Made by a program: the position numbers and the translations under genes. Shown piece by piece: positions 12,514 to 21,195 of a DNA stretch of 34,346 nucleotides. How positions within the stretch are numbered: the stretch's first letter is position 1; every line of letters begins with the position of its first letter. The notes beneath the pieces are model-generated. The model saw only the letters and a list, made by a program, of their open reading frames with translations. It had not been told where the DNA came from and did no database searches. This DNA is from Candidatus Campbelliibacteriota bacterium (GTDB taxonomy: Bacteria; Patescibacteriota; Minisyncoccia; Phycocordibacterales; CSBR16-193): positions 1 through 34,346 of the forward strand of contig SKHG01000029.1 of assembly GCA_007117035.1 (NCBI GenBank), written 5' to 3'.

Positions 12514-13002
12514 ATGGAAAAAATTAATTATCCATATATTCCTGCGGGTCGGGAAATAAAGTTTGTTCCTTTGGAAAATTCATTTATGCGAGAGGCAAAA
12601 GATTTTGCTAAAAAGTATTCACTGGATAAAACAATGCCAAACGCTGTGGTTATTGTTAAAGAAAATGAAATTATATCTCGAGGTGCTAACGGTAGTGACT
12701 ATCACAATCACCACGAATGTGAACGTGTAAAACAAAACGTTCCTTCAGGAGAAGGTTATGAACTCTGTGAAGGTTGTCATCCTAAAAATCATGGAGAGCA
12801 ACAGGCAATCAGAGATGCTGTAGATAACAAAAAAGAAACTACTGGAGCAGATGTATATCTTTGGGGTCATTGGTGGTGTTGCGAGTCATGTTGGAACGCT
12901 ATGATGAAAGCCGGAATTCGTGATGTTTACCTATTAGAAGGTAGTGAAATATTTTTCAACAAAAACCACTCGGATAATGTTGTTGGAAGGCAGTTCGAAT
13001 AA
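12514..13002 (+). CDS. dCMP/cytidine deaminase-like zinc enzyme
   Basis: A 162-aa member of the cytidine/deoxycytidylate deaminase superfamily. The zinc motif HGEQQAI (about 85-91) holds the His ligand and the proton-shuttling Glu. The second part reads WWCCESCWNAMM, giving CxxC ligands but with Cys instead of the usual Pro before the first Cys. An additional cluster HNHHEC...CEGCH (about 61-83) could bind a second zinc, as in some phage dCMP deaminases. ATG 12514 is chosen over an upstream start at 12424 because of the -10 box at 12502 and because the extra 30 residues are hydrophobic and not part of the fold. It stands divergent from the thyA-like operon. Deaminating dCMP to dUMP, or 5-methyl-dCMP to dTMP, are both reasonable. 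Confidence 0.8.
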   Translation: MEKINYPYIPAGREIKFVPLENSFMREAKDFAKKYSLDKTMPNAVVIVKENEIISRGANGSDYHNHHECERVKQNVPSGEGYELCEGCHPKNHGEQQAIRDAVDNKKETTGADVYLWGHWWCCESCWNAMMKAGIRDVYLLEGSEIFFNKNHSDNVVGRQFE

Positions 13003-13007
13003 TTTTG

Positions 13008-13041
13008 AAACGCAAGAAGGTTAAATCTCTTGCGTTTTTTT
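13008..13041 (+). terminator. intrinsic terminator
   Basis: AAACGCAAGA (13008-13017) pairs with TCTTGCGTTT (13028-13037), followed by T. It separates the deaminase-like gene from glyA. Confidence 0.9.
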
Positions 13042-13066
13042 ATATCTCGCCGTCTTTATTTTTTTT

Positions 13067-13075
13067 TGCTACAAT
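13067..13075 (+). promoter_or_regulatory. extended -10 promoter of glyA
   Basis: TGCTACAAT ends 10 nt before the glyA ATG at 13086, leaving a leader of a few nucleotides at most. Confidence 0.62.
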
Positions 13076-13085
13076 TGGAAGTATT

Positions 13086-14252
13086 ATGAATGATCCAGAA
13101 ATAAACAAACTTATAGCCGAAGAAAAAAAACGTCAAAAGAAAGTTATAAATTTAATTGCCTCAGAAAACTATGTTTCGAAAGATGTTCTAAAGGCTCTGG
13201 GTTCAGAGTTGACCAATAAATATGCAGAAGGGTACCCAGGTAAACGATACTATGGCGGAAATGAAATAGTGGATAAGATAGAGAGATTGGCGCAGAAAAG
13301 AGCTAGGGAGGTTTTTAAACTTTCTCCAAAAAAATGGCATGTTAACGTCCAAGCTCTTTCTGGATCACCAGCCAATCTTTCGGTCTATACTGCTTTGATA
13401 CCACAAGGAGGAAAGATAATGGGAATGAGTCTGGATCATGGGGGACATCTGACTCACGGACACAAGGTCTCAGCGACTGGTAAGTTTTGGAAGCAAGTTC
13501 CGTACGGAGTAGATAGAAAGACCGAAAGACTAGACTATGAGGTTTTAATGAAAATAGCAAAGAAAGAAAAACCCAACATTATTGTTGCTGGTTTTACAGC
13601 CTACCCAAGAAAAATAGAATGGAAAAAGTTTAGAGAGATTGCGGATTCTTGTGGCGCATATTTAATGGTAGATATGTCACACATTGCAGGTCTGGTTGCG
13701 GGTGGGGTTCATTCATCACCTTTTAAGTATGCAGATGTTGTAACTACTACAGTTCACAAGACTCTTCGAGGACCAAGAAGCGCAATAATTTTCTCAAAAG
13801 ATGATGAGAGAGAGTTGGGTAAAAAGATAGACAAAGCAATTTTTCCAGGGCTTCAGGGAGGGCCACATATAAATCAGATTGCTTCTGTTGCAGTAGCACT
13901 AAAAGAAGCAAAGAGTCCAGAGTTTAAAAAATATGCTAAGCAAATATTAGCTAATGCAAAATCTCTTTCTGATGAACTAAAAAAATTAGGTTGGAGAATA
14001 GTCTCAGGTGGAACAGATAATCATCTTTTACTTGTTGATACATTTAAGAACGGAGTTACCGGAAGTGAAGCGAGTGATAAGCTGGAAAAAGAGGGTATTA
14101 TTGTAAATAAAAATACAATTCCCAACGACCCTCGTTCTCCAATGGATCCGTCTGGTATAAGAATAGGTACAGCAGGCGAAACTACTCGAGGAAAAAAGGA
14201 AAAAGATATGATAAATATCGCTCGGAGAATCGATAATATTTTAAAAAAATAA
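13086..14252 (+). CDS. glyA: serine hydroxymethyltransferase
   Basis: A 388-aa PLP enzyme converting serine and tetrahydrofolate to glycine and 5,10-methylene-tetrahydrofolate, the methyl donor for thymidylate synthesis. Signatures: NLIASENYVS (about 22-31), YPGKRYYGG, NVQALSGSPAN (about 88-98), LDHGGHLTHG and the PLP-lysine motif TTVHKTLRGPRS. Length is slightly below the usual 410-420. ATG 13086 is preferred to an upstream start at 13005 because that extension runs through the preceding terminator. It is first in glyA-tmk-dut, with 2 nt between glyA and tmk. Confidence 0.96.
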   Translation: MNDPEINKLIAEEKKRQKKVINLIASENYVSKDVLKALGSELTNKYAEGYPGKRYYGGNEIVDKIERLAQKRAREVFKLSPKKWHVNVQALSGSPANLSVYTALIPQGGKIMGMSLDHGGHLTHGHKVSATGKFWKQVPYGVDRKTERLDYEVLMKIAKKEKPNIIVAGFTAYPRKIEWKKFREIADSCGAYLMVDMSHIAGLVAGGVHSSPFKYADVVTTTVHKTLRGPRSAIIFSKDDERELGKKIDKAIFPGLQGGPHINQIASVAVALKEAKSPEFKKYAKQILANAKSLSDELKKLGWRIVSGGTDNHLLLVDTFKNGVTGSEASDKLEKEGIIVNKNTIPNDPRSPMDPSGIRIGTAGETTRGKKEKDMINIARRIDNILKK

Positions 14253-14254
14253 AT

Positions 14255-14875
14255 ATGGAACGAGGAAAGTTTATCGTTATTGAAGGAGGAGAGGGTGCAG
14301 GAAAGAGTACACAAATAAATGAACTAAAAAAAATACTTGGAGAAAGTACCATCTTTACTCGTGAGCCAGGAGGTTCTGTTTTGGCTGAGAAGATAAGAGA
14401 GGTTATTTTATCTCCTCAAGCAAAGGAGGCTGACGGAAAAACACAGTTTGCTCTTTTTTGGGCATCACGTGCTGACCATATGAGAGAGACTGTTATTCCA
14501 GCACTGGAAAGAGGAATGAATGTTGTAACAGACAGGTTTGATTCATCAAGTTACACCTATCAAATTTATGGACAAGAAGATTCTTCCTTGAAGGATCTTT
14601 TTTATAGTATGCGTGATATATATTTGGGTGATTTTAAACCAGACCTATATATATTTATGGACATTGATCCAAAAGTCGGACTAGAGAGAAAAGCAGAACA
14701 AAGAGGTGTTCAGTTAAATCATTTTGATGACAGAGATATTGATTTTCACAGCAGAGTACGGAGTGGTCTTGCAGAATTTTTTAAGACAGTACCTGTAATC
14801 ACAGTAGATGCCAATAAAGATTTTGAGTCTGTAAAAAAAGAATTATTAAAAGTGATTGAGAAGGAGATAAAATGA
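14255..14875 (+). CDS. tmk: thymidylate kinase
   Basis: A 206-aa kinase phosphorylating dTMP to dTDP. P-loop EGGEGAGKST (10-19), FTREPGGS (35-42) with the conserved Arg, FALFWASRADH and VTDRFDSSSYTYQ (about 90-102) are seen. A lid Arg region follows near ERKAEQRG. Its stop overlaps the dut start (ATGA), so the two are probably coupled. It is the step directly after thymidylate synthesis, consistent with the cluster. Confidence 0.96.
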   Translation: MERGKFIVIEGGEGAGKSTQINELKKILGESTIFTREPGGSVLAEKIREVILSPQAKEADGKTQFALFWASRADHMRETVIPALERGMNVVTDRFDSSSYTYQIYGQEDSSLKDLFYSMRDIYLGDFKPDLYIFMDIDPKVGLERKAEQRGVQLNHFDDRDIDFHSRVRSGLAEFFKTVPVITVDANKDFESVKKELLKVIEKEIK

Positions 14876-15294
14876 AGATAAAGATAAAAAAAATATATCC
14901 CAACACCAAACTTCCTTTTTATGCCAAAGAGGGAGATGTGGCTCTTGATATGTTCTCTCGTGAAGAAGGAGTTATTGATCCAGGAGAGAGGGCAGTTTTT
15001 CATACTGGTTTTGCTTTAGAGTTTCCAAATGGATACGCAGCAGTTGTTAAAGACAAGAGTGGAGTTGCAAAAAATGGAATTGCTACAATAGGTGGTGTTT
15101 TTGATGCAGGGTACAGGGGAGAATATAATGCTCAACTTATAAATTTAAGTGATAAACCATACAAGGTTGAAGTTGGAGATAAGGTGGCACAATTGATGAT
15201 TATTCCAGTTGAAATTGTAGAACTTGAAGAAGTGGATGAGTTAAGTGAAACAGAAAGAGGGGAAGGTAGATTTGGTAGTACAGGACTAAAATAA
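14872..15294 (+). CDS. dut: dUTP diphosphatase (trimeric dUTPase)
   Basis: A 140-aa dUTPase converting dUTP to dUMP and pyrophosphate. All five motifs are present: GDVALDMFS (22-30), KDKSGVAKNGI (about 60-70, with Lys where most enzymes have Arg), GVFDAGYRGEY (around 75-85, catalytic Asp), a GDKVAQLMI strand and the C-terminal P-loop-like RGEGRFGSTG. An AAGGAGAT site inside the end of tmk serves as ribosome site. It gives the cell a clear dUTPase separate from the Dcd-like protein. Confidence 0.95.
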   Translation: MKIKIKKIYPNTKLPFYAKEGDVALDMFSREEGVIDPGERAVFHTGFALEFPNGYAAVVKDKSGVAKNGIATIGGVFDAGYRGEYNAQLINLSDKPYKVEVGDKVAQLMIIPVEIVELEEVDELSETERGEGRFGSTGLK

Positions 15295-15358
15295 ATTTAT
15301 ATTAATATTCAGCATCAAAATTTATTTTGTGAAGTTTTTCTTTTTACTGTCTTTGAGA

Positions 15359-15364
15359 TAAGAT
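15359..15364 (+). promoter_or_regulatory. -10 box of argS, leaderless geometry
   Basis: TAAGAT ends 8 nt before the ATG at 15373. The 78-bp gap after dut is AT-rich and shows no other signal. Confidence 0.5.
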
Positions 15365-15372
15365 AGATAAAT

Positions 15373-17058
15373 ATGGATATTAGACAGATTATTAAAGAAA
15401 CTATAAATAAATCTCTAACGAAACTTTCACTTCGAACAGAGAGTGTTTTGTTAGAACACCCTAATGATATTGATCACGGTGACTACTCAAGTAATGTAGC
15501 TATGGTTTTAGCTAATGATATTTCTGAGAATCCTAGACAGTTAGCAGAAAAGATAGTTTCAGAAATCGAAAAAGATCTACCAAAAGAGATTGAGAAGGTT
15601 GAAATTGCTGGTCCAGGTTTTATTAATTTCTACCTTTCATCTGATTTTTTTCTTGAATCTCTTCAAGAAATTAAAAAGGTTGGAAATAAATATGGACAGA
15701 ACGAGACACTAAAAGGAAAGAAATTGATAATAGAGCACAGCCAACCCAACCCTTTCAAAGAGTTTCATATTGGTCACTTAGTCAACAATATTATTGGTGA
15801 GTCTCTCTCCAGAGTTATTCGTCAGCAGGGTGCAGATCTTAAGGTGGTTTCCTATCATGGTGATGTTGGTTTGCATGTAGCTCAAGCCATCTGGGCCATT
15901 GTTAAAAAAGAACTCCCGTCGGAGACAGTTGTAGATCTAGGAAAGGCCTATGCTTTGGGAGCCAAAGCTTACGCTAACGACGAGCAAGCCAAAAAGGAAA
16001 TAACCGATATAAACAAAAAGATATACACAGAAAGTGACCAAGAGATAAGCAAGATACACAAACTAGGTCGAGAGATTTCTCTCGAGCATTTTGAAGAGAT
16101 ATTTACCCGGTTGGGTAGTAAATTCGATCATCGTTTTTTGGAAAGCCAGTCTGCTTTGGTTGGTAAAAAAATAGTTTTAGATAATGTTGGAAAAGTTTTC
16201 GAGGAAAGCCAGGGGGCTATAATTTTCCCAGAAGCCCACTCCGGACTTCATACTAGAGTCTTTTTAACTTCGGAAGGTATCGCCCCATATGAAGCAAAGG
16301 ATTTAGGATTAATTAAATTAAAGAGGGATTATTTCTTGTTTGATCTTTCTATAAACATCGTTGATGTTGAACAAGGTGAGTATTTCAAAGTTGTGAACTG
16401 TGCAGCCGAACAAGTTTCACCCGACCTTAAAGGAAAACTTCTGCACATTCCTCATGGTCGCCTACGCCTTACAACCGGACGAATGTCCTCGCGAGACGGT
16501 AATATTCTTTCAGGTGAAGATGTTTTGAACCGCCTTACTTCTTTAGCTCTTGAGAGGATGCAGGATCGGGAAATTGATAACCGAGAGGAGGTAGCTGAGA
16601 AAGTAGCAATAGCGGCTATCAAGTATGCTGTGCTACGCCAAACAGCTGGAAAGAATATTGTTTTTGATGAAGACAAATCGCTTTCTTTTGAAGGTGACTC
16701 TGGTCCATATTTGCAGTATTCATTGGTTCGAGCCCGCGCTGTTCTTGCTAAGGCCAAAAAAGAAGATCTTTTGGCTAAACTATCTGAAACACCAGTAAGT
16801 GGAGTTGGTAATCTAGAACGTGAGGTATACAAATTTCCGGAAATAGTTCTGAAGTGTTTGGAAGATTGGTCAACTCACCATATGGTCACTTATCTAACCG
16901 AACTTTCTTCAGTCTTCAATACTTTTTATGCAAACGAAAGGATAGTCGAAAAAAATGACCCAGACTGTCCGTACAGAGTTGCCTTAACAGAGTGTTTTGA
17001 ACAAGTAATGGTAAACGGACTAAATATTCTAGGTATTCCAGACCTAAAAGAGATGTAG
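15373..17058 (+). CDS. argS: arginyl-tRNA synthetase
   Basis: A 561-aa class I synthetase charging tRNA-Arg. The N-terminal additional domain (about 1-110) is followed by HSQPNPFKEFHIGHLVN, with HIGH at 132-135. The KMSKS equivalent is degenerate (GRMSSRDGN, about 367-375), as is usual in ArgS. A DALR-type helical anticodon-binding domain ends with LNILGIPDLKEM, the familiar ArgS C-terminus. It faces the hypothetical gene at 17081-17557 tail to tail. Confidence 0.96.
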   Translation: MDIRQIIKETINKSLTKLSLRTESVLLEHPNDIDHGDYSSNVAMVLANDISENPRQLAEKIVSEIEKDLPKEIEKVEIAGPGFINFYLSSDFFLESLQEIKKVGNKYGQNETLKGKKLIIEHSQPNPFKEFHIGHLVNNIIGESLSRVIRQQGADLKVVSYHGDVGLHVAQAIWAIVKKELPSETVVDLGKAYALGAKAYANDEQAKKEITDINKKIYTESDQEISKIHKLGREISLEHFEEIFTRLGSKFDHRFLESQSALVGKKIVLDNVGKVFEESQGAIIFPEAHSGLHTRVFLTSEGIAPYEAKDLGLIKLKRDYFLFDLSINIVDVEQGEYFKVVNCAAEQVSPDLKGKLLHIPHGRLRLTTGRMSSRDGNILSGEDVLNRLTSLALERMQDREIDNREEVAEKVAIAAIKYAVLRQTAGKNIVFDEDKSLSFEGDSGPYLQYSLVRARAVLAKAKKEDLLAKLSETPVSGVGNLEREVYKFPEIVLKCLEDWSTHHMVTYLTELSSVFNTFYANERIVEKNDPDCPYRVALTECFEQVMVNGLNILGIPDLKEM

Positions 17059-17080
17059 TTTAAAAGTTTTCAGTACTAAA

Positions 17081-17557
17081 CTATTTAGAAGCTTTCTGAC
17101 TTCCAATATTTTTTAGAGACTTCTCAACCTCTTTTAGAAAAAGGGAGTGAAAATCTTTTCCTTCTTTAGAAAGACCTAGAACTTTTTCCTCAGAGATAGT
17201 TTCGGCAACACCTTCAATCAGACTCCAGTGAACCAAAGCAGCACCCTCAAAGAAACCGTGCCACTCCATTAATTCTGCTGGATCTTGCCAGTCATCTTCT
17301 TTTATATATATCTCACGCATTGCGCGAAGTTTTTCTCCAGTGGCTTTAGCTTTGGTCTCAACCACATCTAAAACATCATAGCTTTTTGCTAAGCTCTTAA
17401 TATCCTCTCCGTGTTTTTTGTTCTGTGCGACGAAATTTTGTTGGTTCTGTTCACCGACAGCCTCCTTAATCCCAACCTCACCTTTTTCTAGACTCTCTAA
17501 TCCCACTTCGGCAAATGCCAAAACTTCCCCTAATTTTTTTGCTGTGTATTCATTCAT
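17081..17557 (-). CDS. hypothetical helical protein, 158 aa
   Basis: Not recognised. The sequence is highly charged and predicted by eye to be almost all helix, with repeated EVGLESLEKGE and KAKATGEKL-type segments and a WHGFFEGAALVHWSLIEG stretch (about 104-121) that is more hydrophobic. There is no signal peptide or transmembrane helix, so it is probably cytoplasmic. The ferritin-like spacing of His and Glu in the WHGFFEGAALVHWSLIEGVAE region is suggestive but not diagnostic. The gene has its own leaderless-type promoter, divergent from ileS. Confidence 0.72.
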   Translation of the reverse strand: MNEYTAKKLGEVLAFAEVGLESLEKGEVGIKEAVGEQNQQNFVAQNKKHGEDIKSLAKSYDVLDVVETKAKATGEKLRAMREIYIKEDDWQDPAELMEWHGFFEGAALVHWSLIEGVAETISEEKVLGLSKEGKDFHSLFLKEVEKSLKNIGSQKASK

Positions 17558-17565
17558 ATTTATTA

Positions 17566-17574
17566 ACTATAACA
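17566..17574 (-). promoter_or_regulatory. extended -10 promoter of the 17081-17557 gene
   Basis: TGTTATAGT on the minus strand ends 8 nt before the ATG at 17557. Confidence 0.65.
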
Positions 17575-17650
17575 AAAATTCATACCTGTTAAAAGATTTT
17601 TAAAGACTCTAAAAAAAAGAGCATAATTTTTTGGATTACTTTAGGAAAAA

Positions 17651-17659
17651 TGGTAAGAT
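17651..17659 (+). promoter_or_regulatory. extended -10 promoter of ileS
   Basis: TGGTAAGAT ends 9 nt before the ileS ATG at 17669, with no Shine-Dalgarno site in between. Confidence 0.58.
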
Positions 17660-17668
17660 ATCGAAATA

Positions 17669-20600
17669 ATGAACAAAAAAGAACGATTAAAAAGTACGGA
17701 GTCTGAGAGCAACAACTCTTCACACTCTGAAAGAGAAACAAAAATTTTGGCTTTTTGGGAGAAGGAAAATATTTTTCAAAAAACATTAGAGAAACCGTCA
17801 CCGAACGGCAACTTTGTTTTTTACGATGGACCACCGTTTGCTACAGGTTTACCACACTATGGTCATGTCTTACCTGGAACAATAAAAGATATAATCCCAA
17901 GATTTGAAACTATGCGCGGAAAATTTGTGCGTCGTGTTTGGGGGTGGGATTGTCATGGTCTACCAGTTGAAAACCTGATTGAAAAAGAGCTTGGCTTGAA
18001 GAGTAAAAAAGATATTGAAGAGTATGGAGTCGAAAAATTTAACCGAGCCGCTAGAGAAAGTGTTTTGCGTTACGACAAAGATTGGAAAGAGATAGTTCCG
18101 CGACTAGGTCGTTGGATTGATATGGAAAAAGCTTATCTGACCATGGATACAAACTACACCGAGTCTGGATGGTGGGCTTTTAAAGAGTTATACAACAAAG
18201 GTTTGGTGTATAAGAGTTTTAAGTCTATGCATATTTGTCCAAGGTGTGAGACAACTCTTTCAAACTTTGAGATAAATCAAGGTTATAAAGATATACAAGA
18301 CATCTCGCTTACAGCTAAGTTTAGGTTAACTGATCCGCAGAAGGTTGTTGAGACCGATAAGGTAGTTTCTTTTTTAGCTTGGACTACTACACCATGGACT
18401 CTTCCAGGTAATGTCGCTTTAGCTGTGGGTAGTGACATCTCTTACAGTGTTTTGGAGTCTGAAGGCGAATGTTTTATTTTGGCTACCGAGTGCTTGGAGA
18501 AAGCAATGAAAGAAAAAGAGTACAAAAAGATAAAAGAACTTAAAGGCCAAGACCTTGTTGGTCTTTCCTACACTCCGATTTTTGATTATTACTTTGATAA
18601 GGTTGAGAATAAAGAGAACGGTTGGCAAGTTTATTCGGCAGATTTTGTGAACACCGAAGATGGAACCGGTATTGTGCATATTGCTCCAGCTTTTGGTTCA
18701 GATGACTTTGATTTACAGGTAAAGCACGAACTACCTTTTGTCCAACATGTTGGGTTCAACGGAAAGTTTAACGACGAAGTATCTGATTTCAAAGGTCTTT
18801 TTGTAAAGCTAAAAGAAAATCATCAAGTAGCTGATATTGAAGTTATAAAAAACCTGGCTGGACGAGAACTACTTTTCTCTAAAGAAAAGATTAGTCACTC
18901 CTACCCACACTGTTGGCGTTGTGATACTCCACTTCTAAACTACGCAACAGACTCTTGGTTTATTGCTGTAACCAAATTCCGAGACACTCTAATCGAAGAA
19001 AACAAAAAAGTTAGTTGGGTGCCAGAGCATGTCGGCCGAAATCGTTTCGGTAAATGGTTAGAAGAGGCTCGAGACTGGTCTATCTCCCGAAGTCGTTTTT
19101 GGGGATCACCAATTCCTGTTTGGCAATGTGATTCATGTGATGATGTTCAGGTTATAGGTTCAGTAAAAGAGATTAGACAAAAAAGTAACAACCAGTATGA
19201 AGTTATGCGACACGGTCAGGCAGAGAACAATGTTTCTATGATTTTGAATTCGGATCCTGAGTTCGAACACCATCTAACTGAGACTGGAATTGAGCAGGTT
19301 AAAAAAACAGCCAAAGAGTATAAACAAAAAAAACCAGATATTATTATCAGTTCAGACTTTGTTAGAACTCGAGAGACTGCAGAATTGTTTGCTTCTGAGA
19401 TTGGATTACCTAAAGAATCTATTTTGTTCGATAAACGGCTTCGAGAGATGGATTTTGGAGAACTTCATCTTCAGTCAGTTGAAAAATATCGAAATTATTT
19501 TCCTAACTGGCAAGATCGATTTGAGAATCCTTTACCTAAAGGTGAAAGCTTTAATGATATAAAAATCCGCATGGGAGATTTGCTTGATGATCTGGAAGAA
19601 AAATATAAAGATAAAAAAATTCTGTTAGTTTCTCACGAGACTCCCATCTGGCTTCTGTATTCGGTTGGGGAGTCTGCTGACAAAAATCGTTGTATAGATA
19701 TTAGGGGAGACAAAGAGGACTTTGTTAAAAATGCTGAGATTTGTGAACTTCCGTTTTATAAATACCCACATAACGAAAAACGCGAATTAGATCTCCATAG
19801 ACCATACATTGATCAGGTTAAGCTTCCTTGTAAGTGTGGGGGAGAGATGAAAAGAATTCCCGAGGTTTTCGACACTTGGTACGATTCTGGCTCGATGCCT
19901 TTTGCTCAAGCTCATTATCCTTTTGAAAACAAAGCTGAGTTTGAAAAAGAGAAAAGCCCGCTATTTCCAGCCAACTTCATTGCCGAAGGTCAGGATCAAA
20001 CACGAGGTTGGTTCTACACACTCCTAACACTTTCATCAGTTCTTTTTGGATGTTCACCATTTAAAACAGTGGTGGTTAACGGAACAATCTTAGCTGAAGA
20101 TGGTCGAAAGATGAGTAAGAGATTGAAAAATTATCCCGAAATAATGGATGTTGTAAATCGTCATGGAGCTGACGCATTGAGGTATACCTTGATGTCTATG
20201 CCGGCAGTTAAGGCTGAGGACGTTGCTTTTTCTGAATCCATGGTCGAAGAGTCAGTTAAGAAGGTTATTGGTCGGGCTTTAAATGTCTTGTCTTTCTTCG
20301 AGATGTATCAAGGTCAAGATGTTGAATCCTCTCGTGAATCAGATAATGTTTTGGACAGATGGATTATTTCAGAAGTCGATCGTCTTGGTCAGGGTGTTAC
20401 CGAAAACATTGAAGGTTATCAGATTGACAAAGCAACTCGTCTTTTTGGTGATTTTGTTGATAACATCTCAACTTGGTATCTTCGTCGTTCTCGTGACCGA
20501 ATCAAGAGTCAGGGAAAAGACAGAGAGCAGTCTCTGGGTACCCTTCGTTATGCACTAAATCGTTTTGCTTTGCTTTCTGCACCGTTTATTCCATTTCTGG

Positions 20601-21190
20601 CGGAGCATATATATCTAAAGGTAAGAAAAGATAACGATCCACAGAGTGTTCATCTAGAAAGTTGGCCAACAGAATTCAATCAAGAGTTGGGTCTTCTTAA
20701 AGACATGGTAGAAGTTCGAACAGCAGTTTCTTTGGGTCTGGAACAAAGATCAAGAAACCGAATAAAAGTTCGACAACCTTTAAAGAGTGCCTCCTTCAAG
20801 AATCTTTCAGAGAGTATTGTTAAAGATAGCGATATGCTTGAATTAATTCGTGACGAACTCAATGTTAAAGAAATCATTGTCAAAAAAGACCTTCTAGAGG
20901 AAGTTGAGCTGGACACAAATATCACAGAAGATCTAAAGCAAGAAGGTTATGTTAGAGAAATTGTTCGTAAACTTCAAGACAGTAGAAAAAATGCTGGTCT
21001 ACAACCAACTCAGAAAGTTATTCTTTCTGTTGAGAGTTCTGATGAAGCTAAACTAATAATGAGTCGAGCTGAAGAAATTCTTAAAGAGAGAGTTGCTGTT
21101 AGTGAGATTAAATTTATAGACGAACTACTAGAGTCTGAAGAGCTCAATCTAGAAAACCTAAACCTAAAACTTCAAATTGATGTTTTGTAA
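17669..21190 (+). CDS. ileS: isoleucyl-tRNA synthetase with inserted histidine-phosphatase domain
   Basis: A 1173-aa class I synthetase, longer than the common 900-1050. Seen in order: GPPFATGLPHYGHVLPG with HYGH (63-66), the editing domain with LAWTTTPWTLPGN, EDGTGIVHIAPAFG, a WSISRSRFWGSPIPVW segment, the insertion, then LDLHRPYID (707-715), FDTWYDSGSMPFAQ, GQDQTRGWFYTLL, KMSKR (814-818) and the anticodon-binding domain. At residues about 506-700 a complete phosphoglycerate-mutase-like histidine phosphatase is embedded between GSVKEI and LDLHRPYID. The synthetase motifs on both sides are intact, so charging should work. recO starts 5 nt after the stop. Confidence 0.95.
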   Translation: MNKKERLKSTESESNNSSHSERETKILAFWEKENIFQKTLEKPSPNGNFVFYDGPPFATGLPHYGHVLPGTIKDIIPRFETMRGKFVRRVWGWDCHGLPVENLIEKELGLKSKKDIEEYGVEKFNRAARESVLRYDKDWKEIVPRLGRWIDMEKAYLTMDTNYTESGWWAFKELYNKGLVYKSFKSMHICPRCETTLSNFEINQGYKDIQDISLTAKFRLTDPQKVVETDKVVSFLAWTTTPWTLPGNVALAVGSDISYSVLESEGECFILATECLEKAMKEKEYKKIKELKGQDLVGLSYTPIFDYYFDKVENKENGWQVYSADFVNTEDGTGIVHIAPAFGSDDFDLQVKHELPFVQHVGFNGKFNDEVSDFKGLFVKLKENHQVADIEVIKNLAGRELLFSKEKISHSYPHCWRCDTPLLNYATDSWFIAVTKFRDTLIEENKKVSWVPEHVGRNRFGKWLEEARDWSISRSRFWGSPIPVWQCDSCDDVQVIGSVKEIRQKSNNQYEVMRHGQAENNVSMILNSDPEFEHHLTETGIEQVKKTAKEYKQKKPDIIISSDFVRTRETAELFASEIGLPKESILFDKRLREMDFGELHLQSVEKYRNYFPNWQDRFENPLPKGESFNDIKIRMGDLLDDLEEKYKDKKILLVSHETPIWLLYSVGESADKNRCIDIRGDKEDFVKNAEICELPFYKYPHNEKRELDLHRPYIDQVKLPCKCGGEMKRIPEVFDTWYDSGSMPFAQAHYPFENKAEFEKEKSPLFPANFIAEGQDQTRGWFYTLLTLSSVLFGCSPFKTVVVNGTILAEDGRKMSKRLKNYPEIMDVVNRHGADALRYTLMSMPAVKAEDVAFSESMVEESVKKVIGRALNVLSFFEMYQGQDVESSRESDNVLDRWIISEVDRLGQGVTENIEGYQIDKATRLFGDFVDNISTWYLRRSRDRIKSQGKDREQSLGTLRYALNRFALLSAPFIPFLAEHIYLKVRKDNDPQSVHLESWPTEFNQELGLLKDMVEVRTAVSLGLEQRSRNRIKVRQPLKSASFKNLSESIVKDSDMLELIRDELNVKEIIVKKDLLEEVELDTNITEDLKQEGYVREIVRKLQDSRKNAGLQPTQKVILSVESSDEAKLIMSRAEEILKERVAVSEIKFIDELLESEELNLENLNLKLQIDVL
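19184..19768 (+). other. histidine-phosphatase domain inserted in IleS
   Basis: Residues about 506-700 of IleS. The catalytic set of branch-1 histidine phosphatases is complete: Arg514-His515-Gly516 in VMRHGQAENN, Arg566 in SDFVRTRETAE, Glu593 in LREMDFGEL and His656 in LLVSHETPIW. The frame is continuous with the synthetase and there is no internal start with a recognisable signal. Substrate is unknown. It replaces the short linker before the LDLHRPYID strand of the catalytic core. Confidence 0.92.
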
Positions 21191-21195
21191 AAAAT

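Noticed and set aside
16452-16832. 126-aa minus-strand open frame
   Set aside because: Lies wholly inside argS, antisense to its conserved catalytic region.
19290-19562. Separate gene for the phosphatase domain
   Set aside because: The 90-aa alternate frame has no phosphatase motif; the real domain is continuous with ileS.
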